Source of the DNA: Elymus sibiricus
Taxonomy: Eukaryota; Streptophyta; Magnoliopsida; Poales; Poaceae
DNA: 64,000 nucleotides
Direction: 5' to 3'
Assembly: GCA_039707655.1 (NCBI GenBank)
Contig: CM077676.1
Coordinates: forward strand, 241,508,866-241,572,865
Under the pieces are notes generated by a model. That model worked only from the letters and a program-made list of their open reading frames with translations. It was not told where the DNA came from and did no database searches. A program made the translations under genes and the position numbers. This document shows, in pieces, positions 34,848 through 47,516 of the stretch. Every line of letters begins with the position of its first letter. Positions within the stretch are counted from its first letter, which is position 1.

Positions 34848-36165
34848 TGATATGTCTCCAACGTATATATAATTTATGAAGTATTCATGCCATGTTTATT
34901 ATAGTTTTGTATGATTTTGGTGCACTTTTATATGGCTTTTATATGATTTTTATGGACTAACATATTGACCTAGTGCCCAGTGCCAGTTGTTGTTTTCTGC
35001 TTGTTTTTGGTTTTCCAGAAAATCCATATCAAATGAAGTCCAAATGCAGCGAAACTTTTTGACGATTTTTTCTGGAAGGAAACAGACCCAGGAAGCTTCG
35101 AAAGAGCAGCAGAAGAGCCACAGGGGCCCCATGAGCCACCTGGGCGCGCCTGCCCCCCCCCCCCTGGTGCCTCGTGGGCCGCCTGTGGCACCTCTTTGCG
35201 TGATTCCAACGCTGAAAAATCATATATATTCAGAAACACCCGAAAGTTAACCTAGATGAGTTTTTACGCCGCCGCAAGCCTCTGTACCTCCACGATCTAA
35301 TCTACAGCCCTTTTCTGGCACCCTGCCGGAGGGGGGAAAGCATCACCGGAGGCCATCTTCATCATCCCGGCGGTCTCCATGACGAGGAGGGAGTAGTTCA
35401 CCCTCGAGGCTAGGGGTATGTACTAGTAGCTATGTGTTTGACCTCTCTCTCTCGTGTTCTTAATATGGCACGATCTTGATGTATCGCAAGCTTTGTTAAT
35501 ATAGTTGGATCATATGGTGTTTCTTCCCTCTCTATCTTTGTTGTGATGAATTGAATCTTTTCCCTTTGAGGTTTCGTTATTGTCGGATTGAATATTCAGA
35601 TTTGAGAACACTTGATGTATGTCTTGCATATGAATACCCGTGGTGACAATGGGGTATTATATTGATTCACTTGATGTATGTTTTGGCACTCAACTCGCGG
35701 ATTCCCGAGGTGACATTGGGGTAATCTATGCATAGGGGTTGATGCACGTTTTCATTATCTTTTCTCCGATAGAAACTTTGGGGTGCTCCTTGAAGTTCTT
35801 TGTGTGGATTGAATATTATGATTATGAAGTTGTTTGATGCATATTGTATAATCAACTCACGGATACTTGTGGTGACATTGGAGTATCTAGGTGACATTAG
35901 GGTTGGTTGATGTGTTTCATATGGTGTTATTTTAGTACGAACTCTAGGGTTGTTCGTGGCACTTATAGGGATGACTCAATAGATTGATCGAAAAGGATAA
36001 CTTTGAGGTGGTTTCATACCCTACAACAATTTCTATCTTATGTTCTCCGTGAATAGGAACTTTGCAATGATTCTTTGTCGCACGTTGAGGGATTATTATA
36101 TGATCCAATTATGTTAGCATTGTTGAGAGATTGCACTAGTGAAAGTATGAACTCTGCGCTTGGAG
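34848..36165 (+). repeat. Partial 3' LTR, Sabrina/Fatima-like
   Basis: It starts TGATATGTCTCCAACG right after the purine tract. It contains three diverged repeats around ACTTGATGTATG and GAGGTGACATTGG (35600-35900). It stops abruptly near 36165 without a CA terminus. Confidence 0.7.
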
Positions 36166-36411
36166 GCCCAACACGAGTCTACAGAATAAGTTGTGTAGTA
36201 GACATCACCGTGCCAAGAAACCACCACTCTACAAAAATTAGCAAAAACATACCAAAAAATACTTAATCCATCGCAAAAAACTACCAAGTGCCGATTAGGC
36301 TCGTTTGAACCCATGTGGCACCTTAAGTCTACGCCGTCTGTTTGACAGGCAAGTTAGGCGTTATGACTTGTGGGACCTACATGTCAGTCTCAAAAAAAAT
36401 CCCCGAGTCAC
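36166..36411. other. Unclassified flank of the Copia element
   Basis: AT-rich text with AAAAATTAGCAAAAACATACC. No gene and no clear element end. The last five bases, GTCAC (36407-36411), act as the left target duplication of the Copia element. Confidence 0.4.
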
Positions 36412-36829
36412 TGATGGGGAATGTTGCATGAAAATCAAAAACATTCCTACGAAACACCCAAGATCTAATCTAGGAGATGCATAGCAATGATAGGGGAGTG
36501 TGTCTATGTACCTTTGTAGACCGAAAGCGTTAGCGGTAGATGTAGTCATACTCTTCACGATCCAATCGCGATCCAATCCGATCTAGTGCCGAACGGACGA
36601 CACCTCCGAGATTAGCACACATTTAGCTCGATGGCGTCCTCTCCATCTTGATCCAGCAAGCAAGGGGGAGGAGGTAGATGAGATCAGAACCAGCACGGCG
36701 GTATGGTGGTGGTGGCAGCAGCGAAACTCCGGCAGGGCTTCGCCAAGCGCTGACGCATTGTGGAGGAGGAGTATACGAGAGAGAGGGAGGCGCCAGGAGC
36801 ACGGGTGCGGCTGCCCTCCCTCTCCTCCA

Positions 36830-36839
36830 CTATATATAG
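36830..36839 (-). promoter_or_regulatory. TATA box of the Copia 3' LTR
   Basis: CTATATATAG, followed on the minus strand by TGGAGGAGAGGG, is in the position of the LTR promoter known for this Copia family. Confidence 0.55.
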
Positions 36840-37844
36840 GGGCAAGGAGGAGGGGGCACCGGCCCTAGCCCCTCCTCCAAGGGAGGGGGCGGTGGCCAAG
36901 GGGGGAAATTTGGCCCCCAAGCCAGGTGGAGGCGCCCCCACCTCCTAGGGTTTGCCCCTCCCCCCCCCTAGGCGCCTGGGCCTATGTGGGGCTGGTCCCC
37001 TTGGCCCAATAAGGCCAGGGCGCCCCCCACTGCCCATGCACGCCCTAGGGGCTGGTCGAAACCTTCCGTGGACTCCCGGACTCCTCTGGAACCTTCCGGT
37101 GACTTCCCGGTACAATACCGAAAAAACCGAACTTTTTCCCTAACCCCGTAAACAACTTTCCATATAAAAATCTTTACCTCCGGACTATTCCGAAGCTCCT
37201 TGTGATATCCGGGATCTCATCCGAGACTCGGAACAACCTTCGGACTTTTCGCTATTAATATATCAATACTACCCTAGCGCTATCGAACGTTAAGCATGCG
37301 ACCCTATGGGTTCAGGAACATGTAGACATGACCGAGACACATCTCCGGTCAATAATCAATAGCGGGATCTGGATACCCATATTGATTCCCACATGTCCAA
37401 CAAAGATCTTTATTGGTTGAACCACGATGTCGAGGATTCAGTTAATCCCGTATGCAATTCCCTTTGTCCGGCGATATGTTACTTGCCCGAGATTTGATTG
37501 GTGGTATCTCCATACGTAGTTCGATCTCATTACTGGCAAGTCTCTTTACTCGTTCCGTAATACAAGATCCTATGACTAACTCATTAGCCACATTGCTTGC
37601 AAGCTCTTTACAATGTTGTATTACCGAGAGGGCCCAGAGATATCTCTCTGTCATACGGAGTGACAAATCCCAGTCTCGATTCATGCAACCCAACAGACAC
37701 CTTCGGAGATGCCTGTAGAGCATCTTTACGATCACCCTGTTATGAAGTGACGTTTGATAGCACACAAGGCATTCCTATGGTATCCGGGAATGACATGATC
37801 TCATGGTCTAAGGAACTGATACTTGACATGAAGAAATCCGTAGC

Positions 37845-37847
37845 AAA
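37845..37847. repeat. CACTA target site duplication AAA, left copy
   Basis: GTAGCAAA precedes the insertion and AAATAACTA follows it (AAA at 56620-56622). The intact right LTR reads GTAGCAAATACCTA at the same place, confirming a clean 3-bp duplication. Confidence 0.8.
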
Positions 37848-38440
37848 CACTGATACTGTTACGTGTTATACAAACAGTTTTTACCCCCTTTCCGAGACGG
37901 AGTTTTAAACCATCGCCTTGCCTGTGTGTGCGATAGGGGGGGTCTTCCCACACGACCCAGAAAACATTTGCGATAGGGCGACCCGCTGCTGATGATTTTC
38001 GTAAAGTAATCGTATGCGAAGTCGCAGACTATCCCACACGTTAGACACGGGCACTACGTTTGTGATCCGCGACACATCAGAAACGATATCGCAGATATCC
38101 ACGTGTGCAAAAGGTGGATATCACAAACATTTATTTCTAATGTTCTGTTTGCGATACGTACACTATCACACACAGTTCAATAATATAAAATGTGTGGGGT
38201 CTCCAAATGTGAACTGTCTTCTTTTTATCCAAGAATCACACACGCACATCATACGGAAAAGTGTGTAATACTTATGGCAATCCCACACATGTATGAGAAT
38301 AAACCGTGCGTCCGACCGCTGAGTATCGCACACGTTTTCTGTGAAAGAACCGTGTGTTCTTTATTTTACCATCGCACACGCTGTTTTATTTCTAACCGTG
38401 TGTACGGTGTTATAATACCTGCTGTTTAATTTTATTTTTT
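37848..38440. repeat. CACTA left subterminal repeats
   Basis: Short words CGCACACG, CCGTGTGT, TATCCCACAC and GTTTGCGATA recur in both orientations about every 20-40 bp. Such arrays are the usual binding sites of CACTA transposase. Confidence 0.7.
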
Positions 38441-38614
38441 TCATATAATTTATTATTCGAAATGGAAAATTTCAAATTTTGAATACATGGAATTTAAATA
38501 TTTCATATTCTCATCACAATGGTTCAACAACCAATCAATAAATCAAAATCTCAGTACAATGTGTTCAGTAATTACAGAATTAGATAGCAGAATAACTATG
38601 ATGAACCACAATAT

Positions 38615-39260
38615 TTAGAGGCGGTAAAGGTGAAGAGAGAAGTGTAAATCATTTTGGCTGCCGATAGTGTTGCAGAAGCGGAATGCCCATAATGTGCCCT
38701 CCTCCATGCCAAAGGCGCGCACAACTTTTGTCCAACCCCTTGTTACGATAGCCCTCCCATCCTTCACCGCCTTGAGGAAGACTTCTAGACCATTATCATG
38801 GTAGTATGAATTATATACTTTACCCCTAGTTGCCTCCACTCCAGTCATGTAGTTTGCAAGGTAATCATGAGTAAATTGCTTAACCACTAAAAAGAGAAAA
38901 CTTTCAGAAATTCATGTCTAATAGAGTAACTCATTGTGGGCAGGGGGAAAAGGCAACAGATTACTTACCATCTTAAAGTTCACTGTTGTCTTCGATAAAG
39001 TATAAATAAAGAGTTTAATTCCCTTCACCCGTCTCTTCCGCCTAATAATCTTTCTTACTTTCCTCACTTGACACTTGTTCATGAATATCTCATTGCCCCA
39101 TATGCAAAAGGGCTCGTAGCTTGGATCAGTACCGCTGATATATGTACCTACAAGCAACCAGCAAATGTTAGAAGCTAAACTTCAATTGCACAAATGATGT
39201 AAAAAACTATAAGAAATGGCATGCAACTAACCTCGACAGCAAACAACAGCATCGCCCATT
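38615..39260 (-). pseudogene. B3-domain-like exons carried by the CACTA element
   Basis: The minus-strand last piece (38615-38886) contains VKQFTHDYLANYMTG and GWTKVVRAFGMEEGTLWAF, which resembles the end of a plant B3 DNA-binding domain. An upstream exon-like piece (38969-39147) reads GTYISGTDPSYEP, then a Lys/Arg-rich segment. A 35-bp exon-like piece (MGDAVVC) lies near 39225-39265. GT-AG borders are present, with an 82-bp intron at 38887-38968, but the reading phase across that intron is off by one. The set therefore looks decayed or mis-parsed. The B3 assignment is tentative. Confidence 0.4.
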
Positions 39261-42215
39261 GCGGCCCTGCGTAAGTACATGGAAAGGCATGTTAACTACA
39301 TCCACCAAAAATAGCAAATGGTGATAAAACGACAGCATCTCTAGTGATATCTCCATTGCGAAGAGTAGCACGGTAGTAAAGGGACAGATTAAAAATGGAT
39401 AGAAATTTTTGCTACAACAGGCTTGACAGTAACCTAAGTCAGGCATTGTAAGTTTCTAGCTGGTATTGGTGAAATTGAACTGGACAGTTCATACTTGAAC
39501 ATGATAGTGTACATTACTGAAATAAACAAGGCATGTGTTAAGTACAGACAACCTAATATAGCCATTGAAACTGGTACTGATGAAATTGAAATTGACAGAG
39601 TTAAACATCGCAAGGCAAGTGCTGCTAGAGCAGAGAATGGCCCAGTTGTCTATAAAAAGGTAGGGAAAATAGCTAAGAATGGTTAGGCATGTTTACTACA
39701 ACAGGCTTAACACATCAACCGTACAAAACATAGCCATTGCAACAGGTATTGGTAAAATTGAACTGGACAGTTCCTACTTGGTAAATCCTGAGGGGTAGTT
39801 GGTGGGGTACTTCATCTGGGCCAGAGCCCGCACCAAGTCGGCGGCGGTGGAGGCGAGGTGTTCCTCCGGGTTGAAGCGTGGATCAGTGATGCTGACATGT
39901 GTACCTACAAGAAGCACGTAAATGCTATAAGCTAAACTGCAATTGCACAAATGATGTAAAATACTATAAGACATTGGCATGGAACTAACCTCGACGGTAA
40001 ACAACAGCATTTCGCATTGTGGCCCTGTGTAAGTACATGGAAAGGCATGTTAACTACAACAAGGTTAACATCCACCAAAAATAGAAAATGGTAATAAAAC
40101 GACAGCATCTCTAGTGATATCTTCATTGCATAGAGTAGCACGGTAGTAAAGGGATAGATTAAAAAATGGATAGAACTGTTTGCTACAACAGGCTTGACAG
40201 CAACCTAAGTCAGGCATTGTAAGTTTCTAGCTGGTATTGGTGAAATTGAACTGGACAGTTCATACTTGAACATGATAGTGTACATTACTGAAATAAACAA
40301 GGCATGTGTTAAGTACAGACAACCGAATATAGCCATTGAAACTGGTACTGATGAAATTGAAATTGACAGAGTTAAACATCGCAAGGCAAGTGCTGCTAGA
40401 GCAGAGAATGGCCCAGTTGTCTATAAAAAGGTAGGGAAAATAGCTAAGAATGGTTAGGCATGTTTACTACAACAGGCTTAACACATCAACCGTACAAAAC
40501 ATAGCCATTGCAACAGGTATTGGTAAAATTGAACTGGACAGTTCCTACTTGGTAAATCCTGAGGGGTAGTTGGTGGGGTACTTCATCTGGGCCAGAGCCC
40601 GCACCAAGTCGGCGGCGGTGGAGGCGAGGTGTTCCTCCGGGTTGAAGCGTGGATCAGTGATGCTGACATGTGTACCTACAAGAAGCACGTAAATGCTATA
40701 AGCTAAACTGCAATTGCACAAATGATGTAAAATACTATAAGACATTGGCATGGAACTAACCTCGACGGTAAACAACAGCATTTCGCATTGTGGCCCTGTG
40801 TAAGTACATGGAAAGGCATGTTAACAACAACAAGGTTAACATCCACCAAAAATAGAAAATGGTAATAAAACGACAGCATCTCTAGTGATATCTTCATTGC
40901 ATAGAGTAGCACGGTAGTAAAGGGATAGATTAAAAAATGGATAGAACTGTTTGCTACAACAGGCTTGACAGCAACCTAAGTCAGGCATTGTAAGTTTCTA
41001 GCTGGTATTGGTGAAATTGAACTGGGCAGTTCATACTTGAACATGACAGTTTACATTACTGAAATAAACAAGGCATGTGTTAAGTACAGACAACGTAATA
41101 TAGCCATTGAAACTGGTACTGATGAAATTGAAATTGACAGAGTTAAACATCGCAAGGCAAGTGCTGCTAGAGCAGAGAATGGCCCATTTGTCTATAAAAA
41201 GGTAGGGAAAATAGCTAAGAATGGTTAGGCATGTTTACTACAACAGGCTTAACACATCAACCGTACAAAACATAGCCATTGCAACAGGTATTGGTAAAAT
41301 TGAACTGGACAGTTCCTACTTGGTAAATCCTGAGGGGTAGTTGGTGGGGTACTTCATCTGGGCCAGAGCCCGCACCAAGTCGGCGGCGGTGGAGGCGAGG
41401 TGTTCCTCCGGGTTGAAGCGTGGATCAGTGATGCTGACATGTGTACCTACAAGAAGCACGTAAATGCTATAAGCTAAAATGCAATTGCACAAATGATGTA
41501 AAATACTATAAGACATTGGGATGGAACTAACCTCGACGGTAAACAACAGCATTTCCCATTGTGGCCCTGTGTAAGTACATGGAAAGGCATGTTAACTACA
41601 ACAGGGTTAACATCCACCAAAAATAGAAAATGGTAATAAAACGACAGCATCTCTAGTGATATCTTCATTGCGTAGAGTAGCACGGTAGTAAAGGGATAGA
41701 TTAAAAAATGGCTAGAACTGTTTGCTACAACAGGCTTGACAGCAACCTAAGTCAGGCATTGTTAGTTTCTAGCTGGTATTGGTGAAATTTAACTGGGCAG
41801 TTCATACTTCAACATGACAGTGTACATTACTGAAATAAACAAGGCATGTGTTAAGTATAGACAACCTAATATAGCCATTGAAACTGGTACTGATGAAATT
41901 GAAATTGACAGAGTTAAACATCACAAGGCAAGTGCTGCTAGAGCAGAGAATGGCCCAGTTGTCTATAAAATGGTAGGGAAAATAGCTAAGAATGGTTAGG
42001 CGTATTTACTACAAAAGGCTTAATACATCAACCGTACAAAACATAGCCCTTGCAACTAGTATTGGTAAAATTGACCTGGACAGTGCGTACTTGGTAAATC
42101 CCGAGGGGTAGTTGTTGGGGCTCTTCATCTGGGCTAGAGCCCGCACCAAGTCGGCGGCGGCGGAGGCGAGGTGTTCCTCCGGGTCGACACGCACAGCGGC
42201 CACCGCGCCATCGAC
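39200..42215. repeat. 771-bp tandem repeat array
   Basis: The phrase starting AGTTTCTAGCTGGTATTGG recurs at about 39451, 40222, 40993 and 41764, giving a period of 771 (last step slightly longer). Copies one and two differ by very few bases, and the last copy is partial. Each unit carries on its minus strand an exon-like segment THVSITDPRF joined to EEHLASTAADLVRALAQMK, plus the 35-bp exon-like piece. Confidence 0.92.
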
Positions 42216-42324
42216 CGCCATCAGCTCCTCGCCCTCCCGCGTGATATGTGGTTATGCTTACGCGGCGATGCTTTGCAGTAGGGGGTGGGGTTTTGGAGGC
42301 ATGAGGATGTTTCGCAGGCGCCAT
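42009..42324 (-). pseudogene. First-exon-like segment of the B3-like gene
   Basis: An ATG at 42221 opens MAVDGAVAAVRVDPEEHLA and continues LVRALAQMKSPNNYPSGFTK. This is the same text found in each 771-bp unit but with its own N-terminus, so it is probably the original exon 1. GC-rich upstream text (42230-42330) could be 5' UTR or another start (MAPAKHPHASK at 42324). No known domain is recognised in this exon. Confidence 0.35.
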
Positions 42325-42329
42325 CTAAG

Positions 42330-42965
42330 CAATCAGGCCGGGGTGGTGATGGAGATCGGTGGGTTACCTGACTGAATCGACGAGGCTTGGGCAGAACGTA
42401 GATGTGGTTGAAGTTGTGGTTGCGACGGCGGCGGTTTGAGCTGCCGGGAGGGGGGAGGGGGAGATAGTTTGGAAATGTGATGAGTGGGGATGGGGTGGGG
42501 GGGTAAATTCTGAAATCCCGTGCCTACTGAAAATTTTGCTGCGAAACTTGAAACTTACGCGGGCGAAACACACAATGCAGTCGAAGCGTATAATATACTC
42601 GTGTGTGAGAAAAGACAAAATTGGCGGATCCCGTATTCAAAAAAGTGTACACGTGTAGTTGATTAAATCAGTCACGGGCGGTTGTGATGGTACGTGTGCG
42701 ATGTTTTCTAACCGACTTATGGATCATTAATGCACACGGTACGTCATAGCAATCGTGTGTTTTGTGGTCTCCTAAAAATTAAAATATCTATCAGCATCTA
42801 GAGCCGCAGCCTGCAAATTTAAAAATCTCTTTCATTGTGGTAGGGCTATCATCAACGTACATGAACAAGGCGAAGTTGACACTCGATGAATAGTCATAAG
42901 TTAATGAAAATGCAATCAAGGGTCAACCTGCCTCGCTCACACAGTGAGAATTGATCGACCTATGC
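42330..42965. other. CACTA internal sequence without a gene
   Basis: The text up to about 42780 again shows CACTA subterminal-type words (GTGTGCGATG, AATCGTGTGTTTTGTGG). From 42780 to about 42965 the origin is unclear. The boundary to the LTR at 42966 is approximate. Confidence 0.4.
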
Positions 42966-45900
42966 AATGTACTTGCAAGACTGACATCAGAACTATGCTA
43001 AGTATGCATCGGTATCAAAGGAATGGGGCTATATCTTTGGACTAAACTGCAGAAATGCCAGAACAGAGTGGGAAAGGCCTAGCCTATCGAAGACTAGCAT
43101 CTTGAAGCAATCTTGCAGCATCAGAAGAGAGTAGAGTATAGCAATACATAATAGCAATTATATTTTAGTAATGCCCTGAGATCCTTCCTCGACTACCCTG
43201 CGAGAAAGTGATCCCGAGAGCAGTAGTATCAGTTTATCATTGTAATGGTATCCATTCATAGTTGTAGCAGATCAGGATACAACTCTGAGCGTCCTGTTAC
43301 CGTGGACATGGCTATTCGAATAGATAACTTCCCTGTAGGGGTACACTACTGTTACCCAACACGCTCGATTAACTCTGGCCGGACACACTTTTCTCGGTCA
43401 TGCCCGGCCTCGGCTGATCGACACGACGTAGTCCTACCTAGGCTCAGCAGAGAGGTCCCCGCCGGTCTACATCCTAAGTGCTCAGGGGTCTTGGGCCCAT
43501 CGCCCTTTGCACTCCGGGTCGTTGCATGTAGGGCCAGCCTCACCACGATGTGCCTGTGGGTATCTGCTGTCAGCCGTGCGCAATGCTGAACTGGATGTCT
43601 GACAAAGCTTTCGGCTGATACATACAGCGCCGAGGGGCCCATTAAACCATTATCCCGCGTGGTGGTGGTGCGTATAGGCCAGCGGCCAACTCAGATCAAA
43701 TACCCAAATCCGTTGGGCGTATTTAGTAACTCGCGGAGACGAACAGGGTTCCTGTCGCTCCGACTTGGTAAGACACGGCTCGCGGGTGCTCTTGGAGCCG
43801 ACCCGTCTTTAATATTATTCTCTTGCGGGCACTCTTGGAGCCGGCCCGACTTTAACAGTTTAAAGTATTGCAGTAAGTAAACATTTCCGTGATCATCACC
43901 CAGAGTGATCATGGCCCGATAACAAGCGTGGCATATGGACAAGGGTGAAGGGGCACAGATGGATCAACAGCATAGCTAACTAAGCATCATAGGACAGCAG
44001 GTGGGTATCAACAGTAGGCGACGAAAACAGGCTATGCAACAGAATAGGAGCTATCGGAGCAACAACAGAAGAAATTCTAATGCAAGAATAAGAGAGAAAG
44101 AATGGGCGATATCTGGATGAGCAAGGGGGTTTTGCTTGCCTGGAGGCTCTGCTGAAGGGGTCTGGTCGTCGACGACGTAGTCGTACTCAGCAGTGTCGTC
44201 GGCAGTCTCGGGGTCTATCGGGAGAGAAGGAGGGGTAAGAAACAATAAATACACGGCAAACAATGCAACAGGGATGCATGACATGTCTACATGTTGTGCT
44301 AGGGGTGTTACAATGCATCTCTAATTATTTTAGATGATTTAGGGATTTATCTGGAATTATTTTATCAAGGTCATGCACTATTCATTTATCGGAAACAAGC
44401 AAAAAGTTCCATGTTCAGTATGTTAGAGGGGTGTGGCAGGTATGTGGGTGGCATATTCGGATTCTTCATATTTTTCTAATCATTTTTCATATATAAATTA
44501 TTTTCATCCGAGTTACGGTTTATTTTATATGATTTTTCAAAGTTTTAATCATTTTCTGGAATTTCTGAAATTATTTAATTTGAATTATTCAAAACAGTGT
44601 TAGGTGACGTCAGCAGAACGTCATGATGACGTCAGCAGTCAAACCCGGCTGGGTCAGGTCAAACCTGACCAGTGGGTCCCACTGGTCAGTGGCACAGTAG
44701 CTAATTAGGGTTTATTTAAACTAACTAAAGATTAATTAGAGGGTGGGCCCTACTGGTCAGTGACTAATTAGCAATTAATTTAATTAATAGATTAATTAAC
44801 ATTTTATTTATTTATAAAATCATTTAAATTAGCGCGGGGCCCAGCTGTCAGTGACTGTAGCAGCCTAGTCAGCAGTTGACCCGGTCAACGGGTTAACTGG
44901 GCCCGCCCGTCAGTGGCGCAAGGCGGGCCCCGTGGCTGCCACGTCGGCGCCGAGTCAGCGCCGGCCACCGGAGTGGCTCCGGCGAGCCCGAGCGCGGCGG
45001 CGAACTCCGGCGAGCTCGGAAATGGGCTACGGTGGACGGTTTTGCGCGCGGTTGGGCTCTCTGAAACGGGCGCTTCGCGCCGCGTCCGATGGCGGTGATC
45101 TCGCGGGCGGGGGTGGCCGAAATCGACGACGGCAGGCGGCGGCGGCTACGGGTGATGCTCGGGTTCGGCGTTGCAGCGTGCGCGCGAGCGAACTAAGAGG
45201 CTAGGTGAGGCCTACGCGGTGCGGCGAGCTCAACGGGCACGAGCCCGTGGCCATTTGATCACCGGAATGACGCCGGCGACAAGCTTTGCGGCGAGGCGTT
45301 CGGTCGACGGCGGATCTAGTGCTAGAGGTCTCAAATGACGGCGGGGATAGGGGAGAAGGAGGCGGAGCTCACTGCGATGTCGTAGGGAACGGCAGCGGGC
45401 TCGGGGAGGGCTCGAGGTCGCCAGAATTGGCGGTGAGTCGACGGCGGCCGTAGGAGGAAGAAGAGCTCGGGGAGGACGCTGCGGTGGCTACCGTCTCGAG
45501 GTCATTGGCATGGATGAAGTAGCGGACGGAGGCGGAGCGAGCTGGCACGGTGAGGCGGCGACGGTGGCTGCGTGATTTAGGGAGGCGCCGTCGTGGCTGC
45601 GCTCGGGCTCGAAGGGGACGAGGGAGAGAGCGGGCGAGGGGGGTTTCTGGGGCGCCTAGGGTTTGCAGGGAGTGGGGGAGGCCTACGATGCCCTTATCCA
45701 CGCGGGGGAGCCACGGGATGCTCGACAGCGAGCATCCGGCGCTCTGGACGGCCGTGCGCGCTCGGGCGCCCTGCCTCTGTCGAGAGGTTAGGGAAAGGTC
45801 GCCGCTGCTGGGCTGGGCCGCACTGTGTGCCACTTAGGCCCAGTCCAGCAGTCGTTTCTGTCTTTTTCTTTTTCCTGTTTCTTTTATTAGTTTCTGTTTT

Positions 45901-46311
45901 GCCTTTTCTTTTCACACCAAATGACTTTTGTAAAATGTGAGACTTGTCCAATTACATACTAGGCAATATATATCATTGCCAGAAAAAGGTTTGGAGAGAA
46001 AAAGATTTCATTTGAATTTTTATTAAATGAAAATGGATTAAATGCTACTATTTTGGTACTGTTTTAGGATGTTAGAGTCATTTAAATAATTCAATTAATG
46101 TTGATTTTATTTTTATAATTGCTTTGGGAATATTTGCAATATTATGAACATTTTAGTTTTTCAAATTTGAACAACTTTTAAATTCACTTTAAATTTGAAT
46201 TGGAATTTGAAATGAGATATGATCCAAATGATGATCAAGCATTGTTAATCATGGTGACTTGGCATTATCAAAAGGGTGATCATTGTAGCTTAATACATGG
46301 GGGTGTTACAG
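42966..46311 (-). repeat. Minus-strand Gypsy-type LTR, truncated, inside the CACTA
   Basis: On the minus strand it starts TGTAACACCCCCATG at 46311 and shows the order GC-rich leader, TTGAC-rich part, AT-rich part and 3' tail seen in the LTR at 1-3589. Similar phrases (TAGTTCTGATGT, AGTCTTG) place its break near the 3' end at about 42966. No primer site or internal domain follows, so it is a solo or broken LTR. Confidence 0.6.
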
Positions 46312-47295
46312 ACACACACACACACACTAACTACTTCTCGCACGCTGGCCAGCCCCAAACGCGCGAGCAGGCCCACCTGTCAAGCGCACACACACGTGCC
46401 GCGTGGGTCCAGGCCCCACATGTCAGCCTCTCCCCTCTGTCTTTAGCCAATTTTGGCATATGCCAATTTTCGCATATTCCGTTTCTGGCTAAATTCCGCT
46501 TCTGTGCATTCCGTTTTTGGTAGGTTTCCCGATCTGGCGCTTTCCAAATCGGGCATATGCCAAATCTGGCATATAACCTATTAAAACTTCTGTCCTATTT
46601 GTTTTTGTGGCATTTTTGAGCATTTTCATACAGTAAGATATGAGTGTAATATATGATTTTTGGGTAGAAAAATCCAACTAATCCATTGGTGGCATTAGAT
46701 TTATCTTTTGAGCAAGTTTGCATGCATGTCATTTTTGCATAATGTGCCATTTTGTCATTTTTGTGTGAATTATTGCAATTGTCATATGAGCATCTTGTCA
46801 ACATGAGTTTGGAGCATTTTCATGCCATCTTGCTGCTAGTAATTTTTCTATGCCATGATATGCCATGATAGGAGTGCAACAAGCTTGCAAACATGCTTAG
46901 TCAGTGTTACTGTTTTGCACTTGTTAATTTCTATTGAATCTTGCCATGTAGCTTTGATGCTGCCATCTAATCCATAGCTTTTCTGAGAATGATCAGTAAA
47001 CATGTTTTGTTCTATGTTGTTAGTACTTTCATGCCATGCTAGTTTATGCCATGTTAATCTCATGTAGCATATTTAAATGTTGCTCTAAATATGCCTAGTC
47101 AATGTAGCAGTTTTTCTGTCAACATCATGTTGCCATGTTGTGAGCTCATTTCTGGCGAATCCATGCTTCATATGAATGTGTGCCAATGTAATGAAATGTT
47201 CTATGCCATGTGTACAGTAACTGCATGCCAATTTATGTGATAGCCTGGCTTAATAGGGATGATAGACTACTCATATCAATAAGGAATTCCTTCTT

Positions 47296-47400
47296 TTCCG
47301 GGAGCCCATTCGGAAAGAATTCCAAAGTTAAGCGTGCTCAGCTTGGAGTAATTTCAGGATGGGTGACCGACCGGGAAGTTGTTCCCGGGTGCGCACGAGT
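47296..47400 (+). ncRNA. 5S rRNA-like segment in the Cassandra LTR
   Basis: The segment resembles plant 5S rRNA, with the internal Pol III control blocks AAGTTAAGCGTGCT (47325-47338) and GGATGGGTGACC (47357-47368) followed by GGGAAGTT. Spacing between the blocks is as in 5S genes. It is part of the retroelement and not a functional 5S gene unit. Confidence 0.75.
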
Positions 47401-47503
47401 GAGGACAAAGTGCACAAGAAAGACTAGTATTTATTTGTGGGGCCAGTCTAGATCCCGCCAGGAGTAACGACCACCGGCGGGTGTGTCCGGGGCGTTACAA
47501 GTT

Positions 47504-47516
47504 GGTATCAGAGCCG
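47504..47516 (+). other. Primer binding site of Cassandra
   Basis: TGGTATCAGAGCC lies three bases after the LTR end at 47500, complementary to initiator tRNA-Met. Confidence 0.85.

Larger units (their letters stand above)
31480..36165 (+). mobile_element. 5'-truncated Sabrina/Fatima-like Gypsy element
   Basis: Only the 3' part remains: an internal region without recognisable pol, a polypurine tract (AAGCTTGGGGATGC, ending 34847) and a partial 3' LTR starting TGATATGTCTCCAACG at 34848. The internal repeats ending in AAGCTTGGGGATGC are typical of this Triticeae group as I remember it. The left boundary near 31480 is approximate and the LTR is cut at about 36165. Confidence 0.7.
36412..37847 (-). 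repeat. 3' LTR of the Copia element, outer part
   Basis: It runs from TGATGGGGAATG to the CACTA insertion point after GTAGCAAA and is collinear with 62214-63645. The remaining 298 bp of the LTR continues at 56623-56920. Confidence 0.92.

Noticed and set aside
39495..41999. Repeated 61-63-codon plus-strand frames in the 771-bp units (MNMIVYITEINKACVKY type)
   Set aside because: They lie opposite the exon-bearing strand, partly in intron-like sequence, and are identical only because the DNA repeats. There is no independent sign of coding.
44301..44311. A second TGTAACACCCC on the minus strand as another LTR start
   Set aside because: Flanking text runs on through it in the same order as in the LTR at 1-3589, so it is an internal copy of the motif and not a boundary.
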